The position numbers were made by a program, and so were the translations under genes. Under the pieces are notes generated by a model. That model did not search any database. It was not told the origin of the DNA and saw nothing but the letters and a program-made list of their open reading frames with translations. From Rhodobacteraceae bacterium F11138 (GTDB lineage: Bacteria; Pseudomonadota; Alphaproteobacteria; Rhodobacterales; Rhodobacteraceae), in contig JAEKDP010000012.1 of assembly GCA_016521575.1 (NCBI GenBank), positions 35,283 through 99,282 on the forward strand: a stretch of 64,000 bases of DNA. Direction: 5' to 3'. Of the stretch, positions 41,521 through 48,728 are shown one piece after another (position 1 is the stretch's first letter; each line of letters starts with the position of its first letter).

Positions 41521-42788
41521 CAGTCGGCCCCCAGACGCAAAGGTTCAGGCCGGGGGGCATCGCCGCCCTGCCCTGCGAACAGGGCCCCGATCCGGGCGGC
41601 TTCGATACGGGCGTCAAATTCGGCACGTACCTTTTCGCGCCCGGCCCGGCCCATGTCGGCACGCTGTTCCGGCGAAGCGTCCGCCAGACGGGTCATCGCA
41701 TTTGCCAGTGCTTCGACATCGCTTGCGGGGACGAGATGCCCCGAAACCCCGTTTTCGACCAGTTCGCCCACACCCGCGACCTGGGTGGCGATGACCGGTT
41801 TGCCTGCGGCCAGGGCCTCCATCAGCACCACGGGCAGACCTTCGGCAAAGCTGGGCAACACCAGCGCATCGGAGGCGGCCACCGCTTCGGCCACGCCTTC
41901 TTGCGACTGAAAGCCGACAAAACGCACCGCTTCGCCCAGGGGGCGCGCCAATGCCTCAAGGTGTGCACGGTCATCGCCATCCCCCACCAGGGTCAGGGTC
42001 AGATCGGGATGGGTTTCATGCGCGCGGGCCATGGCATCGATCAGCACCCGCAACCCCTTGATCGGGGTGATCCGTCCGACAAAGACCAGATGCAGACCCG
42101 GGCGCGGCGGTGGCGCAGGCCGGTCATAGCGCGCAGGATCGACCCCGCAATGCACGATGCGCAGCTTGTCCCAATGGGCGGGGTCCGAGAAATACATCGC
42201 CTGGGAGCGCGCAAAATGGCTGATGCAGGCGACAAAGGCAGCGTGTGCGGTCTTTTCCCGCAAGTGCCATTTTTCGGGTTCGTACAGCTCGGCCGGGCCA
42301 TGCAGCGTATAACTGAAAGGAATGCCGGAAAGGGCGCTGGTCAGCAACGCGACATTGGCGCTGGGGTCGGCAAAATGATTGTGCACGTGGTCGATGTCCC
42401 TTTGGCGCAGGTGTCGGGACAGGACCATGGCCTCGGCCAGGTAAAGAAGCTGTTTAAACATGCCCATGACCCCCGGCGGGGCCGTGCGCCATGTCAATGC
42501 CAATGCGCGCGCCAGCCGGCCCGGAGATCGCAGCGCCGCGCCCAGTGAATACAGGGCTTGCAACGGCTTCTTGCCGGTCTCGATGATGTAAAACGACGTC
42601 CCGGCTGCCGTGCGTTCTTCGGTCCCGGTCAGGTGGTTGTCACCGGGACGGCGCATTGAGCAGGTCAATACCTCAAATCCGAGCGCGCGCAGACCTGCTA
42701 TCTCACGCTGAATAAAGGTGTGCGACACGGCCGGATAGAGCGAGGTCAGATAGGCCAGACGAGGCAGAGGGTCTTGGTTGGGGATCAT
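41520..42788 (-). CDS. Glycosyltransferase family 4 (colanic-acid WcaL-like)
   Basis: A 422-residue GT-B enzyme. LAYLTSLYPAVSHTFIQREIAGLRALGFEVLTC is the start of the AmsK/WcaL/ExoL-like subgroup; DHVHNHFADPSANVALL follows, then HLVFVGRITPIKGLRVLIDAM, LTLVGDGDDRAHLEAL, VRFVGFQSQEGVAEAV and VLPSFAEGLPVVLMEALAAGKPVIATQVAGVGELV with the E-x7-E motif. ATG 42788 is used in place of a TTG three codons earlier. It is the leading gene of the gt4-asnB pair. Confidence 0.93.
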   Translation of the reverse strand: MIPNQDPLPRLAYLTSLYPAVSHTFIQREIAGLRALGFEVLTCSMRRPGDNHLTGTEERTAAGTSFYIIETGKKPLQALYSLGAALRSPGRLARALALTWRTAPPGVMGMFKQLLYLAEAMVLSRHLRQRDIDHVHNHFADPSANVALLTSALSGIPFSYTLHGPAELYEPEKWHLREKTAHAAFVACISHFARSQAMYFSDPAHWDKLRIVHCGVDPARYDRPAPPPRPGLHLVFVGRITPIKGLRVLIDAMARAHETHPDLTLTLVGDGDDRAHLEALARPLGEAVRFVGFQSQEGVAEAVAASDALVLPSFAEGLPVVLMEALAAGKPVIATQVAGVGELVENGVSGHLVPASDVEALANAMTRLADASPEQRADMGRAGREKVRAEFDARIEAARIGALFAGQGGDAPRPEPLRLGAD

Positions 42789-42954
42789 CCGGCACAAAAA
42801 CTCTTAAACGCGGTCGCCCCCGTTATCCCGAAGCGCACCGTGCAGGTAAAGCGATAACTGGCAATACCGTTTCGGTCGATTTACCTGTCTTTCGCGATCC
42901 CCTCAGCCAAGGGGACGAAACAATGCAGTTGGCCACCTGCCAGAAGGAAGGGAC

Positions 42955-43140
42955 ATGGGACAGCCATCTGCTCTTGTGACAGGTCCAGGATCGGGAACCA
43001 AAGCAGGCATCGGGAAATGGATGACCTTCTACAACCGACAGCGCCATCATTCAGCCCTCGGCAGCAAACCACCGGCGCTGGTCTATTGGCAGAGAAATGC
43101 TATCAATCAACCCGGTCAGCAGGTGCAACGCGTAGCTTAA
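42955..43140 (+). pseudogene. IS3-family transposase C-terminal remnant
   Basis: The frame to TAA 43140 encodes GIGKWMTFYNRQRHHSALGSKPPALVYWQRN and then a QQVQRVA end, which is the rve_3 tail of IS3-family OrfB (FYN-x-x-R-x-HS-x-LG-x-x-PP-x-x-Y). Only about 45 residues belong to it; the upstream 20 codons from 42955 are unrelated. No OrfA, core domain or inverted repeats are present. The remaining sequence of the 42789-43203 gap holds no gene I recognise. Confidence 0.75.
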
Positions 43141-43203
43141 AATACGCCAATCCTGTCCAACAGATGGGCAGCAGCGCAGGTTCACCGAAACGGAAGGAAT
43201 GCC

Positions 43204-44154
43204 ATGAACGACGTGTCTGTTATAATGCCTGCAAGAAATTCAGAATGTACCATTGCCGAATCGATCGCGTCCGTTCTTGCGCAACCCGGATTAGGAGAGC
43301 TTATCGTTGTCGAAGACGGATCCACGGACCGAACTCGCGGCATCCTGGATGGGATCTCTGACCCCCGGTTGAGAATCATTGAGGGACCACGTGCTGGAAT
43401 TTCGAGCGCATTGAATGCGGGTTTATCCGAGGCACGCTTTACATATGTGGCACGTTGCGATTCCGATGATCTTTATCCGGCCGGACGACTTGAACGACAG
43501 TCTGTATGGCTTGATGCCAACCCTGATTTTGTGGGGGTTTCCGGGGGTTTTATCACGATCGATAAAGCAGGGGAGCGGCTCGCCTTACTCGTTGCGGAAG
43601 GCGATGCGAGAGAGGTTACCGAGGAGCTGCGTGCGGGAAACGTATTGACGCATTTATGTACCTGGCTGATCCGGCGCGACTGTGTCTCTGCAATTGGGGG
43701 TGCGCGGCCTTGGTTCGAGACCGCCGAGGATATTGATCTACAATTCCGGATAGCTGGTATCGGGCGAGTATGGCATGACCCAAGACCCACCTATTTCTAC
43801 CGCTTGCACAACCACTCGATTACTCACACCAGACAGTCCAAGAAGTTGAAGTTTTTCGACGATATGGCGGTTAAATTCAACTCGCAAAGAATAAGCTGCG
43901 GTCAAGACGACTTAGACGCTGGTGCCGCTCCTGCCGTTCCTGCATTCGACGATTGCAACGGCATCCAGCACGATGCGCTTCGTCAACAAATTGTAGGCCA
44001 TTTGACTGCACAGGCATGGCGCGACTTCCATAGCGGAAAAAGATCAGATGGCATCGCTGGACTATACAATGCGCTTCGGCGTCATCCAACCAGTCCCGAT
44101 TGCTGGCGTGGGCTTGCCGTCATGCTTCTGCGTTCTCTTCAACGGAAGAGGTAA
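43204..44154 (+). CDS. Glycosyltransferase family 2
   Basis: A 316-residue GT2 enzyme: VSVIMPARNSECTIAESIASVL, IVVEDGSTDRTRGIL, RAGISSALNAGLSEARFTYVARCDSDDLYP with the metal-binding DSDD, and ARPWFETAEDIDLQFRIAGIGRVWHDPRPTYFYRLHNHSITHT with the catalytic acidic pair. The last 80 residues contain two Cys and a short basic end. It is AT-richer than the flanking genes and lies 60 bases after the IS3 remnant, both signs of recent exchange. It is convergent with the flippase gene. Confidence 0.9.
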   Translation: MNDVSVIMPARNSECTIAESIASVLAQPGLGELIVVEDGSTDRTRGILDGISDPRLRIIEGPRAGISSALNAGLSEARFTYVARCDSDDLYPAGRLERQSVWLDANPDFVGVSGGFITIDKAGERLALLVAEGDAREVTEELRAGNVLTHLCTWLIRRDCVSAIGGARPWFETAEDIDLQFRIAGIGRVWHDPRPTYFYRLHNHSITHTRQSKKLKFFDDMAVKFNSQRISCGQDDLDAGAAPAVPAFDDCNGIQHDALRQQIVGHLTAQAWRDFHSGKRSDGIAGLYNALRRHPTSPDCWRGLAVMLLRSLQRKR

Positions 44155-44212
44155 TGCTATAAAAGAAAAGCAGACGCTTTGTCCGCCCTGCACGTCTTCG
44201 TTTTGTCAGCCA

Positions 44213-45574
44213 TCAGATCGTCCAATCAATTGTCGACAGGACATAAGCATACGCCCCGCCAAGAATGACCAGGCATGCGGCGTCCAATCGGAATGAAGCG
44301 TATTTCCGCCCCCTGGCGATGGCAAATGACAGGCAGAACACAAACAGCATTGCCACCCCGTCTCCGAGGATCATTCCGACCGGACCACCCAGGTAAAAGC
44401 CGCAGATCGTTCCAGCGATTTTAAGGGCACTCGACACGCCCATGACGAAGGCATGGGCCCGGCTTTCGCCCTGCGAAAGCAACGCGCTTTGATAGACCAT
44501 GGGCAGCGTGCCGACTGCTCCGTTCAGCGCCATGACCGCCAGGAATGTACCCGCAGCAGCGTAGCGAGGGTCGTACAGGAAGTCGATCAGGGGCTGGGCG
44601 ATCACAGCGATCAGCAAGAAGATCGGGATCGAGAAAACGACCTGCAACATGCGAATCTTGTGCACCATGAATTTGAGATCATCCGGACGTTCGCGAACGA
44701 TGCGCGACAGCGTCGGGAAGGCGACGTTTGAGAGTATCTTGCCCGTCAGCTGCCCCGGCACCCCCCCAATCATGCTTGCCATGTAGAGGAAGGCCAGCGT
44801 GTCTATGTCAACCAGATAGCCATTGATCGCGCGGAGGCCTTCTCCCCCCATGTAGGTGAACAGTGTTCCAAGCAGGATCCAGCGCCCGAAAACCATTATC
44901 TCAGACAGTACGTCGCGGTCCCAGCGGAAGCGATTGTTCGGTGATGGAAGAAGCACGTGGCTGAGCGCGGTAGCAATGATCGCACCCGCGACGGCTCCGA
45001 TGGCAAGCCCCCAGACAGATTGGGTCAGCCAGGCGAACATCACGGTGAGGCAGATCCCGATGCCTTGTCCGAGCAGATCGAGCGAAACGACGCGACCTAA
45101 GTCGAGGTCGCGTGCGCGGACAGTACGCTCTATCGAAGCGAAGCCCTGCGCGATCGTCGAGAGAGACGCGACGCAAATGAGCGGGAACAGAATGTCATGA
45201 CCGTAGAGGTGCGCGTAGGGCCAGGCGAATACGAAGGCGAGGCCAGTAATCCAGAAACCGCGAACAACCATCACCGTCCATGCAGTTTCAAGGAACTCCG
45301 GAGTATTCCCACGCGCTGAGCGGATAATAGAGGCTTGCACGCCTACGTCGCTCATCAGGTGAAGGGCACCGATGAAAACGAAGACCAGCGTCATCAAGCC
45401 AAACGCCTCGGGGAACAAAATGCGCGTCAGCAGAAGGTTCGAGCCGAGCTGCATTATTTTGGAACCACCGAAGGCAATCGCCGTCAGAACCGTGGCTCGC
45501 ATCGAGCGTGTACGTGGCCCATCACCCTGAAACAAAGACTTCAATCTGTTGTAGGGATAGTTGAAGACGATCAT
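44213..45574 (-). CDS. Polysaccharide repeat-unit flippase (Wzx, PST family)
   Basis: A 453-residue membrane protein with about twelve to thirteen helices of the MOP superfamily. The start, MRATVLTAIAFGGSKIMQLGSNLLLTRILFPEAFGLMTLVFVF, is the classic WzxC/lipopolysaccharide-flippase opening, and ERTVRARDLDLGRVVSLDLLGQGIGI is the conserved central segment. It carries undecaprenyl-linked repeat units across the inner membrane for the Wzy-like polymerase at 22139. It stands alone on the - strand between a GT2 gene (convergent) and the exosortase gene (divergent). Confidence 0.93.
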   Translation of the reverse strand: MIVFNYPYNRLKSLFQGDGPRTRSMRATVLTAIAFGGSKIMQLGSNLLLTRILFPEAFGLMTLVFVFIGALHLMSDVGVQASIIRSARGNTPEFLETAWTVMVVRGFWITGLAFVFAWPYAHLYGHDILFPLICVASLSTIAQGFASIERTVRARDLDLGRVVSLDLLGQGIGICLTVMFAWLTQSVWGLAIGAVAGAIIATALSHVLLPSPNNRFRWDRDVLSEIMVFGRWILLGTLFTYMGGEGLRAINGYLVDIDTLAFLYMASMIGGVPGQLTGKILSNVAFPTLSRIVRERPDDLKFMVHKIRMLQVVFSIPIFLLIAVIAQPLIDFLYDPRYAAAGTFLAVMALNGAVGTLPMVYQSALLSQGESRAHAFVMGVSSALKIAGTICGFYLGGPVGMILGDGVAMLFVFCLSFAIARGRKYASFRLDAACLVILGGAYAYVLSTIDWTI

Positions 45575-45898
45575 TGAGGGCAGGCTCTCTTTTGCATCAA
45601 GAGCCGAGTGGCAGGCACCCAGCGGAGCATCAAGCTAAAAAATAGACTGCCTCCATAAAGATATGTCCTTTAGGTGTCGATCTAGTTACAGAATGTTGAT
45701 GACATCTTAAGCAAGCCGACCTGCCCCCGTGTCTCCCTCATTCATGACGAGAGTTTGCGGTATTCAATTTTTCCCCATAACCGTAGCGTAGCAATAGAAC
45801 TTCAACACACTCTGTGCCACTGTGCCGCCTGAAACCGGGTGTCATTGTGCTGACGTGTTCCGGTAACCTGATACGATTGGCACCAAAGAGGTTGTTTT
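45575..45898. other. Divergent promoter region of wzx and xrtD
   Basis: About 320 bases, AT-richer than coding flanks, between two divergent starts; both promoters must lie here. An AGAGG ribosome-binding site precedes 45899. I saw no small gene, hairpin or strong operator. Confidence 0.4.
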
Positions 45899-47503
45899 AT
45901 GTCTGCACCCGGTTCTGAAGTGACCGCATTTCCGCGTCTCGCCTCCTTTTTCACCTGGGGCATGTTCTGGCTTTTGGTCGCCATCATGGCGGCGAGTGTG
46001 TTCTTTGCCAACGGCATAAACGCGCTGCTGGTGGCATGGCAGCTGCCGGAATACAGCCACGGGCCGTTGATTCCGGTGCTGTCAGCCCTGTTGTTCCTGC
46101 GCGAGCTGCGGGATCAACCGGTCGATCCGGGCCCGAAATCCGATCGCTGGCCCGGGGTTCTTCTGATCACCTTTTCCCTGCTGTTCGGCACCTTGGGAAT
46201 CCTGGCCAATATCGACGACATCGTCGCCTATGCGATGATCCTCTGGGTGGGCGGCCTGCTGCTGACCAGCTTTGGCTGGCGGACCGGGCGCAATTTCTGG
46301 CCCTCGGTGCTGCATCTGGTCTACATGTTACCCCTGCCCGGAGTGATCTACTACAAGGTCTCGACCTCGCTGCAGTTCATTTCCTCGGAAATGGGGGTCT
46401 GGTTCCTGCAATTGCTGTCGGTGCCGGTGTTTCTGGATGGCAACATCATCGATCTGGGCGTGACCAAGCTGCATGTGGCAGAGGCCTGTTCGGGCCTGCG
46501 TTACATGTTCCCGATCCTGTCCTTTTCCTATATCTTCGCTGTGCTCTATCGCGGCCCGAAATGGCAAAAGGCAGTGCTGCTGATCTCGGCCGTGCCGATT
46601 GCCATCCTGATGAACTCGATCCGCATCGCAGTGGCCGGGATCATCGTGCAGTATTACGGGCTCGACTGGCTCGAAGGGTTCAGCCATTTCTTTGAAGGCT
46701 GGGTGATTTTTCTGGCCTGTATCGCCATCCTGTTCTTCCTGGCCTGGCTGATGCTGTTCCTGCATCCGGACAAGCCAAGCCTCGCGGATGCTCTGGATCT
46801 GGAACTGTCCGACCTGCTGCCACAGGTGGCTCGTCTACAGTATGTGCGTCCCTCCAAGGCGCTGATTACGGCCGCTGTTCTGGCACTGGCCGGCGCTGCG
46901 GCGATCATGACAATGCCCGACCGTGGCGGCCGTGTGCCCGATCGGGAAGGTTTCGCAACCTTCCCGCGCCAGATCGGCGAATGGCGGCAGCAGGGCAAAC
47001 GCGAAATCCTCAGCCCCAGCACCGCTGCCGCCCTGGGAGCCGACGACTATCATCAGGTGACCCTGACCAAAGCGGGGCAGGACATCCCCGTCGGCCTGTT
47101 CATGGCCTGGTATGCCGATCAAAGCGCCGGAGGCGTACATTCGCCCGAGATCTGCTTGCCGGGATCGGGTTGGGAAATCGCCTGGCTGGAGCGCACGGAC
47201 ATCACCGCGGCCATGAACTCGGACACTCCCTTCCGCATCAACCGCGCCATCATCCAGAAAGGCGAGACGCGAATGATGGTGTTCTACTGGTTCCAGCAGA
47301 AACATCGTCAGATTGCCTGGGATTTTGCGGCAAAGTTCTGGTTGATGATGGACGGCATCATGACCGGCCGCACTGACGGGGCCCTGGTACGTCTGACCAC
47401 GCTGATCAATCGCAACGAAACCGATGCAGAAGCAGAAGCCCGATTGATGGAAGTCTTGCACGGCATCGAAGACCCCTTGCCCCGCTTCATCCCGAGCGAG
47501 TGA
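45899..47503 (+). CDS. xrtD: Exosortase D (XrtD) fused to an EpsI domain
   Basis: A 534-residue inner-membrane transpeptidase-like enzyme. The first 300 residues hold about eight helices with the exosortase catalytic triad: Cys197 in VAEACSGLRYMFP, Arg242 in MNSIRIAVAG and His263 in GFSHFFEGW. The remaining 220 residues form a periplasmic EpsI domain with WYADQSAGGVHSPEICLPGSGWEI. This fused form is the VPLPA-CTERM-specific exosortase found next to polymer genes in Rhodobacteraceae. It should cleave proteins ending in VPLPA-(helix)-RRR, such as the one at 36205, and attach them to an unknown acceptor. The start has an AGAGG site. Confidence 0.95.
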   Translation: MSAPGSEVTAFPRLASFFTWGMFWLLVAIMAASVFFANGINALLVAWQLPEYSHGPLIPVLSALLFLRELRDQPVDPGPKSDRWPGVLLITFSLLFGTLGILANIDDIVAYAMILWVGGLLLTSFGWRTGRNFWPSVLHLVYMLPLPGVIYYKVSTSLQFISSEMGVWFLQLLSVPVFLDGNIIDLGVTKLHVAEACSGLRYMFPILSFSYIFAVLYRGPKWQKAVLLISAVPIAILMNSIRIAVAGIIVQYYGLDWLEGFSHFFEGWVIFLACIAILFFLAWLMLFLHPDKPSLADALDLELSDLLPQVARLQYVRPSKALITAAVLALAGAAAIMTMPDRGGRVPDREGFATFPRQIGEWRQQGKREILSPSTAAALGADDYHQVTLTKAGQDIPVGLFMAWYADQSAGGVHSPEICLPGSGWEIAWLERTDITAAMNSDTPFRINRAIIQKGETRMMVFYWFQQKHRQIAWDFAAKFWLMMDGIMTGRTDGALVRLTTLINRNETDAEAEARLMEVLHGIEDPLPRFIPSE

Positions 47504-47641
47504 AAAATATGCGGAGACCAATGCGAAAAACACAACACACAATGATCGCATAGCGCAGGCCAACGGCTGGACATGGGCAAGGGATTTCCATGCCCATGTC
47601 AGGCGCCAGGGCGCGCATTCGCAGAAAGTTTCAAATACAAG

Positions 47642-48715
47642 ATGATACCCAAATATTACTTTGCACTGCCTGACCTCGACAAACCCGTGGGCGGGCACAA
47701 TATCCAATACAAGATCATCGAAACCCTGTTGAACGCGGGTTATGATGTTGCTTCTCTTCACGGTGCCCGGCACTATCGATATCCCTATTCCAAAACCGAC
47801 GCTCCGGGTTATTTTTTCCCCGATATAGCCAAGCTGCATCTGCCGGCGACGTTCCAACCGCTACGGAAGCTCAGATCGGAAAATCTGTGGAAACATCAAC
47901 GTCCGCGGCTCCGCAATCCTCACCCCGCGCTCGAGCGAAGCCCTCGGGATGTCTTCGTTCTCCCCGAATTCATCTACGGCGAATATGCCCGCTTGTTTCT
48001 CGACGCCCCTCTGATCCTGGCGGCGCAGGACGTGTTCGGCCTAACCCGCGCTTATACGCGAGATATGAAGACCGAGGCACCGGTATGTCACAAACGGTTC
48101 ACCGGAATCTACACAACTTCTCATGCCTCCACGGAAGCCGTCCGCACCCTGTTGGGTCGTGAACCTCATCTGATCGGACTGCCAATCGATGGTGATGCAC
48201 TTTCACCGCTCCAGAAAAAGCTCCAAATCGCGTATATGCCGCGAAAGATGAAGGAAGAAAGCGACCTCGTTCTGACCGTGTTGCGGGCAAGATCTCATAT
48301 CGCAAACATACCAATCATACCGATCGTCGGCATGAGCGACGAAGAGCGAGACCGAACGCTTCGGGAAAGCCTCTTTTTCCTGTCATTTTCAGAGCGGGAA
48401 GGCTTCGGGCTTCCCCCAGCAGAGGCTATGGCGGCTGAATGTATCGTGATCGGATACACTGGCGTCGGGGGAAATGAATATTTTACGCCTGAGACCGGCT
48501 TTCCCGTGCAGAGCAATGACGTAATGAAATTCGTTCAAACGGTCGAGAAGGTCATCCAAGAGTACCAAGACACCCCAAAACGATTGGACAATCTTCGTCG
48601 CAGCGCCTCAGCTCAAATCAGGCGCAAATATCGACCCGAGATCTGGCAGAAGGCCGTGCTTGAGGCTTGGTCCGATTTCGATCGCGAAATACGCTGCAAA
48701 CTTGCTTTGAAATAG
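47642..48715 (+). CDS. Glycosyltransferase (GT4-like, GT-B fold)
   Basis: A 357-residue protein with MIPKYYFALPDLDKPVGGHNIQYKIIETLLNAGYDVASLHG at the N-terminus, and SLFFLSFSEREGFGLPPAEAMAAECIVIGYTGVGGNEYF in the second domain. The latter is the E-x7-E donor-site pattern of GT4 enzymes (EGFGLPPAE). The middle is unusual and lacks a typical GR-x-x-x-KG segment. ATG 47642 begins at the first strand; an upstream in-frame start adds 23 Cys-containing residues with no support. It is AT-richer than xrtD, 140 bases upstream. Confidence 0.75.
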   Translation: MIPKYYFALPDLDKPVGGHNIQYKIIETLLNAGYDVASLHGARHYRYPYSKTDAPGYFFPDIAKLHLPATFQPLRKLRSENLWKHQRPRLRNPHPALERSPRDVFVLPEFIYGEYARLFLDAPLILAAQDVFGLTRAYTRDMKTEAPVCHKRFTGIYTTSHASTEAVRTLLGREPHLIGLPIDGDALSPLQKKLQIAYMPRKMKEESDLVLTVLRARSHIANIPIIPIVGMSDEERDRTLRESLFFLSFSEREGFGLPPAEAMAAECIVIGYTGVGGNEYFTPETGFPVQSNDVMKFVQTVEKVIQEYQDTPKRLDNLRRSASAQIRRKYRPEIWQKAVLEAWSDFDREIRCKLALK

Positions 48716-48728
48716 GGAAAACCTTCCT

